A DNA stretch of 36,603 bases from a virus: positions 1 through 36,603 of the IMG/VR virus record IMGVR_UViG_3300027747_001536; one strand, given 5' to 3'. The notes below the pieces were generated by a model. It searched no databases and was not told the DNA's origin. It was given only the letters and a program-made list of their open reading frames with translations. The translations under genes were made by a program, and so were the position numbers. Shown one piece after another: positions 15,754-22,615 of this stretch (its first letter is position 1; each line of letters starts with the position of its first letter).

Positions 15754-15761
15754 ATAAATAT
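15754..15761 (-). promoter_or_regulatory. Putative late promoter element before the membrane protein/terminase/portal string
   Basis: Coding-strand GTGACATATTTATTAGAAAA; the octamer ends 16 bp before the ATG at 15737 and lies just after the stop of the 74-aa gene. It could drive the membrane protein, terminase and portal. Confidence 0.55.
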
Positions 15762-15765
15762 GTCA

Positions 15766-15990
15766 CTAAGCTTCTTCTTCCTCTTGCTTAAGGGAACGCT
15801 TCTTATTTGACAATGTAAATTGGGATTGCGTAATTTTGAGACCGTTTATATAGTACTCCTCTTTGCCGTCAGCGTAAATCATTGCTGGCCCGTTCAAATT
15901 GTGAGGTTTTCTATTCTGACCTGGATCTTGGATGTAGTGAATTGTTGTGCCATCGATGGATTTCATGACACCGTATGTAGTCTTTTTCAT
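15766..15990 (-). CDS. Small protein with a MORN-like strand pair
   Basis: 74 aa. The central segment NLNGPAMIYADGKEEYYING resembles one MORN-type beta hairpin (G-P-A-x-x-Y-x-D-G-x-x-x-Y-Y-x-x-G), a form often seen in small phage proteins. It ends in a charged tail, KKRSLKQEEEEA. It lies alone between the 674-aa gene (56-bp gap) and the membrane protein. Function unknown. Confidence 0.7.
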   Translation of the reverse strand: MKKTTYGVMKSIDGTTIHYIQDPGQNRKPHNLNGPAMIYADGKEEYYINGLKITQSQFTLSNKKRSLKQEEEEA

Positions 15991-16046
15991 ATAACCAATT
16001 TAATAAAAATCCTTGATACTTTTTAACTAAAGTTTATGGTACTCAA

Positions 16047-18071
16047 TTATTTAGCTAAAGAGAAACCTAATTTGCTACTTGTTGGATTTTTAACGCTCAA
16101 ACTTGGAATTTCGAATTTAAACTCAGCATTAGGGTCGTTGAATGATCTAATGTTGAAAGTCATATTACCTTCTCCCAAACCAAAAGTCAAGTACATTTGT
16201 TTAACCTCAGTTTTTGAAACTATTTCTTTTAGTGCCTTTACAAATTGAGGTTTTTTATTTAATTGATCTGCCACATAATAAGAGAAAGGAGAAGTTACAG
16301 CTCCGTAGTAACCACTATCACCGTTCTTTTTCTTAATCTCTTCCCATTCAACTGTTTGGCCGCCTTTGCTTCCTGGGTTTCTTTTTATTTCATTGAAGAA
16401 TGGATTAAATTTTTTGAAGAATACAGCGTCTTTTTGTTTGGCTGATTTTGCGTTTGTTTTTGCAAAAAGACGCTTAATATAATCGTTAATGTCTTGGGCC
16501 CTTAAATTATTTGGATCAATTCCTATAATTCTAGATAATATTTGAATACCTGGCATATCTTTTTGAAATGACGCAGCTACTTTTAAGAATGCGTTAGGAC
16601 TTATTTCTTTTGAACTCTTAAGCATAGGTTGTAATGCTTTATATAATGCCATTTGATCTTTATCGTCTTTAATTTGATCCGGTTTAATTGCTGTTAATAA
16701 ATCTGTTAAAGATGCGCTAGCTCCTTTTTCATATTTAGAAGATATTTTATATCCATCAAGTAAAAAATCAACTAAATCTGCATTTCCTTTTGGAAAAGAT
16801 AAGTATTTCTTAATTCCAACATGCTTACCTAAAAAAATAGATCCTAATACTTCTCCAAAATCTTTACCTATAGTATTCTTATCTTGTTTAGACAAGCCGC
16901 TTAATAGTTGTATAGTTTGTTTTGATAAAGGCACATTTATTTTACCGTCTTTTAATTTAGATAGACCAACTTTTGATACAGGTGTATTTTTATCTGTATC
17001 TTTTGTTAACCCAATAAGTATTGGTCCTAAATTTTCATATTTTGAAACTGCCTTTATTGTAGCTTTAACAAGACTATTTAGATCGCTATAATCTCCAGCA
17101 ATACCCAAATTTGTAGGGGTTAAAGCTTTAGCGGTAATACTTTTGTTATCTTCCCCGGTCTGGTTAACTATAAGAACAAAATCTCCTTTTTTGAAATTTT
17201 GGGTTGCTTTTGTTACAGTTACTTTTATAGTTGGGTAACTACTGGACGCAGAATATTTTGATTTCATAGGCTCATCTGTAATTGCATAATTGCCCTTACC
17301 AATTACTTTATCTGCGACTTTAGTAATAGATTTTGTTGGAGCTGTGCCTAATTTGTATCTTATGTGAGCAGGTCCTGATTGTGGTTTTCCTTCTAGACCA
17401 CTATCTTGCATTTCTTTGTTAAAAACTAATCTTAAGTCAGGAGTTTTAGCTTCTTTAATTAAAGCCTTTAGTATGATTGATTCTGTTAGCGGTTCGTTGT
17501 CGGAGTTTTCTTCTGCGCCAGTTTGATCTCCTCCTCCATTATTATTTCCACCGCTTAAACTGCCGTCGTCTTCTCCTTCTGGTCTTGTGGCTTGTTCTGC
17601 TCCTTCAGGTCCTTTTGTTTTTAAAGGACTTCCTTGTTGTAGCAATCGACTAATGCCCTTCATCGCTCTTTCTTTCTCACCGATACTAGATAAGTAATGT
17701 CTTTTACCTGATATTATTGCTTGATAAGTGTCGTCCATCATATAGGTCAAATAGAAAAATTGACCGTTGTGTAAAACAATTTTAAAACTAGTTGGCTTTG
17801 GTGCTTGAATGAATATGGCAATAATATATTCTTTGAAATCTGGAGTCATTAATTCTGCTAACAACTCGTTCAATGTATGATACTTCTTAAGAATAAAACC
17901 CATTGGATCTTTATCGAAAGGAGAATCCGGTTTGTCTTCTTTTTCGTTAGCTCTACTGTCGGCTTTTTCTTCCGCGTCGTTTTTCTCGACTTCTTTTTCT
18001 TTGTCTTTAACGTTGTCTTCTTCGTCAGCTTCTAAAAGAATTGCCTTTAATATGTCTAAGTCTTTGTTCAT
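16047..18071 (-). CDS. Large unknown protein, probably virion-associated
   Basis: 674 aa. N-terminus MNKDLDILKAILLEADEED carries L-L-E|A at residues 12-14, matching a gp21-type site. A very acidic/charged stretch follows (to about residue 55), then a small folded domain (FKIVLHNGQFFYLTYMMDDT, residues 95-160), a G/N/E-rich linker (160-200), a second pair of sites LTESIILKALIKEAKT (about 197-212), and a long C-terminal region with lysine-rich helices, ending in beta strands (QMYLTFGLGEGNMTFNIRSF, then FKFEIPSLSV). No catalytic motif recognised. Size, cleavage-like sites and position between endolysin and terminase suggest a packaged or structural protein; this is inference. Confidence 0.7.
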   Translation of the reverse strand: MNKDLDILKAILLEADEEDNVKDKEKEVEKNDAEEKADSRANEKEDKPDSPFDKDPMGFILKKYHTLNELLAELMTPDFKEYIIAIFIQAPKPTSFKIVLHNGQFFYLTYMMDDTYQAIISGKRHYLSSIGEKERAMKGISRLLQQGSPLKTKGPEGAEQATRPEGEDDGSLSGGNNNGGGDQTGAEENSDNEPLTESIILKALIKEAKTPDLRLVFNKEMQDSGLEGKPQSGPAHIRYKLGTAPTKSITKVADKVIGKGNYAITDEPMKSKYSASSSYPTIKVTVTKATQNFKKGDFVLIVNQTGEDNKSITAKALTPTNLGIAGDYSDLNSLVKATIKAVSKYENLGPILIGLTKDTDKNTPVSKVGLSKLKDGKINVPLSKQTIQLLSGLSKQDKNTIGKDFGEVLGSIFLGKHVGIKKYLSFPKGNADLVDFLLDGYKISSKYEKGASASLTDLLTAIKPDQIKDDKDQMALYKALQPMLKSSKEISPNAFLKVAASFQKDMPGIQILSRIIGIDPNNLRAQDINDYIKRLFAKTNAKSAKQKDAVFFKKFNPFFNEIKRNPGSKGGQTVEWEEIKKKNGDSGYYGAVTSPFSYYVADQLNKKPQFVKALKEIVSKTEVKQMYLTFGLGEGNMTFNIRSFNDPNAEFKFEIPSLSVKNPTSSKLGFSLAK

Positions 18072-18670
18072 TATGATAACAGTGTGTGATATTCTTTGAA
18101 ATGTTTGATTCTATCAGGTAATCCTATAGTTCCGCCGTTTACTCTCTTTGTGATAGAAGTAACTACAGCATCTGTAGCACCGCCATCAGCCATTATGTGT
18201 AATTTATTTTTGTTGAAGAACCAAGCTGCAGATAATAATGCGTATTTTTCTGCAACCCATGTTGGATTTGCTACGATGTCTTCATTTATTGATTTTCCAA
18301 ACGCAGTGTAGTTGTCTTTTCCTGTTAATTGAATGTAACCACGACCGCAATATTTAGCGCCGTCTCCAGTTGATTCTGGACCATTACCCATTCTACCGCC
18401 ATAGACCTTATTCGCAATTTTCTCGGGTTTTCTTTCGTATGGTAAAGCCGATTCTAATGTTGGAAAGTACTTCTTAAAAATACCATTCAAACCTTTAGCT
18501 GAATAGTTTAAGTTTTCTTTTGTCAATCTAAATCCGCCAGATTCATGACCGCATTGAGCTAAGAAATGAGCCAATCTTAATGGAGTATTAATATCAAATT
18601 TTTCCATCACTCCTGGAATCTGAGCTATAACTGAATCTGGAATGTGTCCTTTTAATTTGTCTAGTTTCAT
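18071..18670 (-). CDS. GH19 endolysin (chitinase-like muramidase)
   Basis: 199 aa single-domain glycoside hydrolase family 19. AHFLAQCGHESGGF (34-47) holds the catalytic acid Glu43; the second family block covers residues 77-118 with KVYGGRMGN, STGDGAKYCGRGYIQLTG and the second glutamate before it; NPTWVAEKYALLSAAWFF and KRVNGGTIGLPDR complete the fold. Such phage enzymes cleave the peptidoglycan glycan chain at lysis. No signal peptide is seen, so it would need a holin. Its stop overlaps the next start by 1 bp. T4 uses an unrelated lysozyme (GH24), so this is a replacement of the lysis enzyme. Confidence 0.93.
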   Translation of the reverse strand: MKLDKLKGHIPDSVIAQIPGVMEKFDINTPLRLAHFLAQCGHESGGFRLTKENLNYSAKGLNGIFKKYFPTLESALPYERKPEKIANKVYGGRMGNGPESTGDGAKYCGRGYIQLTGKDNYTAFGKSINEDIVANPTWVAEKYALLSAAWFFNKNKLHIMADGGATDAVVTSITKRVNGGTIGLPDRIKHFKEYHTLLS

Positions 18671-18678
18671 GTTTATAA

Positions 18679-19521
18679 TTATTTATGTGCACGTTTTGCT
18701 GCGCCTTTCCACATTGCTGCTGCGGCTACTGCTTTAGGATTATCGGCTCCGCTAGCTTTTGCTGATTTTTCAACTGCTGCAAAACCACTTCCTTTTTTAC
18801 CAATGTCTCCACCAGCTTTTGCTTTCTTTACGATGGCAGATTTTTGAGTTTTAGATAAACCAGCAGAAGGCTTTTTCTTTCTCTCCATCAAATCTTGTAA
18901 ACTTGCGCCGTCATTGTATTCAGGTTCGTCTTCTGATTCGTATTCGTAGTATCCGTCGTTTGCTTGACTAATATAATTGTCTGAGTTTGTAATGTGATCT
19001 TGAACCCAGGCTGGAATATCAATTTCTTCGTCTCCCAATTTATTTAACAATTGACTTGCGTTGCTTATTATATTTTTTAGGCTTGATTTTGCCATTGAAA
19101 CTTCGTGATCCATTCCTTCAGAAAATTGATCCTCATCGTCTTTAACTGGTCCTGGAATAAGAGAAGATGGCAAAGAAGTAGCGTCGCCATCTTCTTGCAT
19201 GTATCCGCACTCCATACACATTTTATCTTCGTACATCATTGGAGCTCCGCACTCTTCGCACTGATTTGCCATTGTGGTCATTTCTGAGCTGCTCAAAGAA
19301 GGCATTGTTTCTACGGGTCTCTCTTCGTTACCAAATTTAATTGTTGGAGCGTTCGGTATTTGTGTTTTAAATTCCGTTTTCATGTTTTTTTCTATGGCTC
19401 CGCCTCTTTTCTTTTCGTAAGAAGAGATTTCGTTATCGTGATTTAAATCGGCCTTGCCTGGATTCTTTAATCCTGATTTTTTGTAAGAAATTGCCTCTTT
19501 AAGTAAGTCTGTAAGTTTCAT
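18679..19521 (-). CDS. Accessory protein with EF-hand-like loop and zinc ribbon
   Basis: 280 aa mosaic. N-terminal tag MKLTDLLKEAISYK (L-K-E|A at residue 9, like a capsid-targeting peptide). Residues 22-44 contain GKADLNHDNEISSYEKKRGG, an EF-hand/dockerin-type loop D-x-N-x-D-x-x-x-S. A four-cysteine zinc ribbon has C88, C91, C102, C105 (CEEC...CMEC). The acidic middle is followed by a C-terminal domain LSKTQKSAIVKKAKAGGDIG ... AAAMWKGAAKRAHK that I recall as a recurrent tail on aquatic phage proteins. Its start overlaps the upstream stop by 1 bp. Function unknown; possibly packaged in the head. Confidence 0.78.
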   Translation of the reverse strand: MKLTDLLKEAISYKKSGLKNPGKADLNHDNEISSYEKKRGGAIEKNMKTEFKTQIPNAPTIKFGNEERPVETMPSLSSSEMTTMANQCEECGAPMMYEDKMCMECGYMQEDGDATSLPSSLIPGPVKDDEDQFSEGMDHEVSMAKSSLKNIISNASQLLNKLGDEEIDIPAWVQDHITNSDNYISQANDGYYEYESEDEPEYNDGASLQDLMERKKKPSAGLSKTQKSAIVKKAKAGGDIGKKGSGFAAVEKSAKASGADNPKAVAAAAMWKGAAKRAHK

Positions 19522-20201
19522 TATTTTTTATTTTTCGATTTGCTTGCTTTTTTCCATAAACCTTTGTCTGCTTTTCTAGCACCGCCCTTTCCAGTTACAA
19601 AAGAATTAACTCTTGCCATTGCCCACTGATGTTGTCCAACTCCAGGTCTGTGCCCAGTTTTCCAAGCAGCTAAGCCTTTATCGTATACGCCTCTTAAAAC
19701 TGTTTTTGATATGCCGGTTGCTTTTGCTTTATTTGATAGTGCTGTATCTGCGTCTCCTTCGTTAATACTTTCTCCGAATCTTTTTTCGTAAGCTGAGGTT
19801 GCTACTGATTTTTTGGTCTTGTAAGGTTTCTTTTTGTCTTTGTCTGCGTAATCTGCGTCCCATTTTGTGTAAGCTGAGGGATCATCGTTGCTTAATTTAG
19901 CTACTCTGTCTATCTCTCCTTTCATTGCTGACTTATTCTTGGTAAGATAGGCTTTGTTTACCTTTCTTCCAGCTTTAGTTCTTTCTGCTTCCTCTATTTC
20001 TATTCCCAATTCATCTCTGTATTGAGTGAAATCTTCGTAAGAAGCAGCCATCAATTCGTGTTCTACCTCTTCTCTAGAAGCATTTGGATTGTTTGGAAAT
20101 ATAATAGATGAAACCGCTTTTGGATCTTCATCGTACAAATGCATGATTGGCTTTATTGTAGCCGCTCCCATTTCTAATAGTATGTCTAATAATTTTATCA
20201 T
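19521..20201 (-). CDS. Accessory protein with DUF5824-like C-terminus
   Basis: 226 aa. Starts MIKLLDILLEMGAATIK, a short hydrophobic peptide ending L-L-E as in the neighbouring proteins. The middle is lysine-rich (TKAGRKVNKAYLTKNKSAMK). The C-terminal 70 residues (ISKTVLRGVYDKGLAAWKTG, then RPGVGQHQWAMARVNSFVTG and a glycine/lysine tail) match the conserved domain I remember as DUF5824 in T4-like phages. Function unknown. It sits in a string of small genes coupled by 0-4 bp gaps or 1-bp overlaps. Confidence 0.78.
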   Translation of the reverse strand: MIKLLDILLEMGAATIKPIMHLYDEDPKAVSSIIFPNNPNASREEVEHELMAASYEDFTQYRDELGIEIEEAERTKAGRKVNKAYLTKNKSAMKGEIDRVAKLSNDDPSAYTKWDADYADKDKKKPYKTKKSVATSAYEKRFGESINEGDADTALSNKAKATGISKTVLRGVYDKGLAAWKTGHRPGVGQHQWAMARVNSFVTGKGGARKADKGLWKKASKSKNKK

Positions 20202-20204
20202 AAT

Positions 20205-20591
20205 TTACCAGGCTTTACAACTCCAATAATTTGCTTTCCATTTTGGTCCAGGATTACTACATCCGTGTCTTGCTCTATAAGATTTTCTATGTTTAGGTAA
20301 GTGTTTCTTAATTGCGACTCCTTTTTGACCGAAATTTACTTTAACTACGTTTCCTTTATCGTTCTTAACGTATACTGATCGCTTTTTAGGTCCATCAGGA
20401 GTTAGAAACGGTTTATTAAGAGTAACTTTTCTACCGTGATATTCGGCTTCTTCTAATTGCTCTTCCTCTTCTAAAGGAACGCAGTTAGGAACTGTTCTAT
20501 CTCCTTTTTTCTTGGTACCTTTAGCGACATATCCTCTCCAACAAGACTTTTCTTGTAATATTTCGTTTAATAGGTTACCTAATTTTATCAT
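20205..20591 (-). CDS. Small cysteine-containing conserved phage protein
   Basis: 128 aa. N-terminal tag MIKLGNLLNEILQEK, almost identical to the C-terminus of the metallopeptidase at 22193-22615. Then SCWRGYVAKGTKKKGDRTVP and NCVP, an acidic linker, a basic beta-rich region, and a C-terminal HGCSNPGPKWKANYWSCKAW. The CW-x-GY ... NCV and C-x-NPGPK ... YWSCKxW blocks are ones I recall from conserved cyanophage-like proteins; the four cysteines could bind a metal. Function unknown. 1-bp overlap with the upstream gene. Confidence 0.78.
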   Translation of the reverse strand: MIKLGNLLNEILQEKSCWRGYVAKGTKKKGDRTVPNCVPLEEEEQLEEAEYHGRKVTLNKPFLTPDGPKKRSVYVKNDKGNVVKVNFGQKGVAIKKHLPKHRKSYRARHGCSNPGPKWKANYWSCKAW

Positions 20592-20953
20592 TAGTGCAAA
20601 TATATTAATTTATATTTGGTAGATTCTAATAATTCAACTACAGTATCGATCTGATTTTGAATATAAGAGTCTTGAGGACATTTCATTCTTATTGTTTCTA
20701 CGAATTTTGTAAGCGCTTCGAAGTAAACAATAGGATTGTCGTCTTCTTTGATAGCTCCCGCCATTTTATAGTTTCTTAAAATACCATAGCGACCTTGATA
20801 AGACTCAACTAAGCCATCAAATAGCTCAACAATCTCATCATAGTATGTATTCAATGCTGCATGCGCTGCAAAAGATTCAGTTTGTAAGTGATAGATGTGA
20901 GCCTGATTGCGGCTTTGCATCAAAGTTCCGATTAGTGTTGAGAATTGATCCAT
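20591..20953 (-). CDS. Small helical protein, ferritin/Dps-like pattern (DUF5856-like)
   Basis: 120 aa, helical. MDQFSTLIGTLMQSRNQAHI, followed by a histidine- and glutamate-bearing helix (HLQTESFAAHAALNTYYDEI), a second acidic helix (VELFDGLVESYQGRYGI), and two more helices. The four-helix layout with H and E at helix faces looks like small ferritin-like/Dps proteins, and I recall the family in aquatic T4-like phages (DUF5856, from memory). Metal binding is not established. It is only 5 bp after the DUF3008 gene. No targeting tag. Confidence 0.78.
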   Translation of the reverse strand: MDQFSTLIGTLMQSRNQAHIYHLQTESFAAHAALNTYYDEIVELFDGLVESYQGRYGILRNYKMAGAIKEDDNPIVYFEALTKFVETIRMKCPQDSYIQNQIDTVVELLESTKYKLIYLH

Positions 20954-20958
20954 TTTTG

Positions 20959-21603
20959 TTATTTTTTATTTTTTTTAGAATCGTCTTGCTTAGCTTTCTT
21001 TGATTTTTCAACTCTTTCAAGCTTACTCATTAAATCGTCTATCTTCGTAGCTAATTTAGCGATGTGTTCTTTGTGTTGTGATGCGTTTTTAGGATCTGCT
21101 TTAGCCAAATCAACGTGTTCCTTTCTTTTCTTCTCTAAAGAGTCGATAGCTGAAGAGATTTTGCCTGTTACTGCGCCTTTCTTTTCTTCTAAAGCTTCCA
21201 TTTTTTGAGAGTGTTCTTCAAAAAGGTCTTGAGCTACTTGTTGCGCATGATCTTGGTCGGCAAATACAGCGTGAACTTGATCTGGAACTACTTGATGACC
21301 TGCTCCGATGCCCAATAAAGGATCGATTGGATGAACTAACGAAGTCAATTCACAGCCAGCGTAAGGCTTTTTAACCATGTATAAAGTATCGATAGCTCCG
21401 TCTATGCTTTCTTTTTTAATTTTTTTGGCTTTTGTAGGAAGGCCTTTATGTTTTGTGGCCGCGAAGTCAGTTGCTGATGATGGTTTCATTTGTTTTGCTA
21501 CGTTTTGTGCTTTTTTAGATACCTCTGAAGGTTTTACTGTTCCTTTTTGCAATCCATGAACAATTCCCATGAATTTTTGTTGCTTTTTAGATACCGCTGG
21601 CAT
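20959..21603 (-). CDS. DUF3008-like protein with extra coiled-coil domain
   Basis: 214 aa. N-terminal 45 residues (MPAVSKKQQKFMGIVHGLQK, then KPSEVSKKAQNVAKQM) are the DUF3008 signature found in many phage and bacterial small proteins. A middle segment (IDTLYMVKKPYAGCELTSLV and VVPDQVHAVFADQDHAQQVA) looks like a small alpha/beta domain. Residues about 140-214 are a lysine-rich coiled coil. KKESIDGA could be cut by gp21-type activity. An ATATTTAT motif ends 18 bp upstream of the ATG. Function unknown. Confidence 0.78.
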   Translation of the reverse strand: MPAVSKKQQKFMGIVHGLQKGTVKPSEVSKKAQNVAKQMKPSSATDFAATKHKGLPTKAKKIKKESIDGAIDTLYMVKKPYAGCELTSLVHPIDPLLGIGAGHQVVPDQVHAVFADQDHAQQVAQDLFEEHSQKMEALEEKKGAVTGKISSAIDSLEKKRKEHVDLAKADPKNASQHKEHIAKLATKIDDLMSKLERVEKSKKAKQDDSKKNKK

Positions 21604-21618
21604 TTATAAAAAATTTTA

Positions 21619-22191
21619 TTAATAAATATCGGAACTTTTGATCTCTTCTAATTTTGCTTTAATTTCTTCGTATATCTTCTTTTTATCTCCGCCTCCCCAA
21701 CTTTCTATCTCTCCTGATTCCGATACAAACGAATCTTTTTCTTTATACCATGCGTCTACTGCGTTTTCAAAATCTATCAAACTTGCCGCGGCGTTGGCTT
21801 TAACCATTCCTCTTTCATATTCCTCCCATCCACCTGTTGCTTTTATCTTGCCTTCCATTTTAACCACGCAATCTAAGCACATGCTGTGAATTGAGTACAT
21901 TTTTTTATTGGCTTCTGTGATTTTCATGTGCTTACCACAATTGGGACAAGCTATTGGTAATACCACCATCTTTTTTATGCCGTCTAGTTTGGTAACGTTC
22001 TGCTTAATTCCACTCTTTATAGTCCAAGTGCGTCCATCTTCTTCCCAAACGTCTCCTTCTGTATGATCTATAGATTTCTTTTCCCAACCTGCAAGAGTCT
22101 GCGTAGCATCTCCTGTTTTACCACCAATAATGTTCCTCATTCTCTGAACATCTTTCTTGCTAAACTCTTTTTTCAAAACTGATTGTTCCAT
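21619..22191 (-). CDS. Unknown protein with a zinc-ribbon
   Basis: 190 aa. N-terminal helix KKEFSKKDVQRMRNIIGGKT, then a small beta region (EEDGRTWTIKSGIKQNV). A four-cysteine zinc ribbon has C82, C85, C105 and C108 (ACPNCGKHM ... HSMCLDC). A helical, acidic C-terminus includes YEEIKAKLEEIKSSDIY. The last codons carry the octamer used as putative promoter for the next gene. The zinc ribbon suggests nucleic-acid or protein binding; no family recognised. Confidence 0.75.
   Translation of the reverse strand: MEQSVLKKEFSKKDVQRMRNIIGGKTGDATQTLAGWEKKSIDHTEGDVWEEDGRTWTIKSGIKQNVTKLDGIKKMVVLPIACPNCGKHMKITEANKKMYSIHSMCLDCVVKMEGKIKATGGWEEYERGMVKANAAASLIDFENAVDAWYKEKDSFVSESGEIESWGGGDKKKIYEEIKAKLEEIKSSDIY
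21622..21629 (-). promoter_or_regulatory. Putative late promoter element before the DUF3008-like gene
   Basis: Coding-strand CCGATATTTATTAATAAA; the octamer overlaps the last codons (D-I-Y) of the zinc-ribbon gene and ends 18 bp before the ATG at 21603. Confidence 0.5.
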
Positions 22192-22192
22192 A

Positions 22193-22615
22193 TTACTTTC
22201 TTTTTATTTCTTTTAGTAGATTTCCCAACTTTATAGTTTGGGATTCGTATATCTCTTCTCGCTCTTTTCCGAAGTCTCTCATTAGGATTCCGGCTTTTAC
22301 GTTAGCCTCATTCTCTATATCTGATCCTGTAGAACCGCTATCAGGTTTTAATTTACCTAATTCATTTTGTTTGTGATGTACTAGTTCGTGTGCAAGAGTT
22401 CTAAGTACATCTGCCATGTTTCTGTTTCTCATGTAAACAGTCACGTCTCTTTCTCCATTTCTATATCTACCAAAGCTGTGCATGTTAGTAGCCCATTGTC
22501 TATCAAAAACAAATTTTATCTTTGGTAGATTCTTTATATCTAAAGCGTTTTCGCAGTATTCCACGAAATCTTGTAGTAATGCTATTTTTTCTTTTGCAGT
22601 CATATTATTTTCCAA
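22193..22615 (-). CDS. HExxH zinc metallopeptidase (SprT/minigluzincin-like)
   Basis: 140 aa. TLAHELVHHKQNE gives the zinc motif H76-E77-x-x-H80, with a downstream acidic segment SDIENEAN (E101/E103) as candidate third ligand, the gluzincin layout of small phage metallopeptidases. N-terminal half is helical then beta (KIKFVFDRQWATNMHSFGRY). The C-terminus ends TIKLGNLLKEIKRK, nearly the same peptide as the start of the 128-aa protein (MIKLGNLLNEILQEK). It overlaps the upstream gene by 11 bp. Substrate is unknown; if packaged, it could act in the newly infected cell. Confidence 0.85.
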   Translation of the reverse strand: MENNMTAKEKIALLQDFVEYCENALDIKNLPKIKFVFDRQWATNMHSFGRYRNGERDVTVYMRNRNMADVLRTLAHELVHHKQNELGKLKPDSGSTGSDIENEANVKAGILMRDFGKEREEIYESQTIKLGNLLKEIKRK

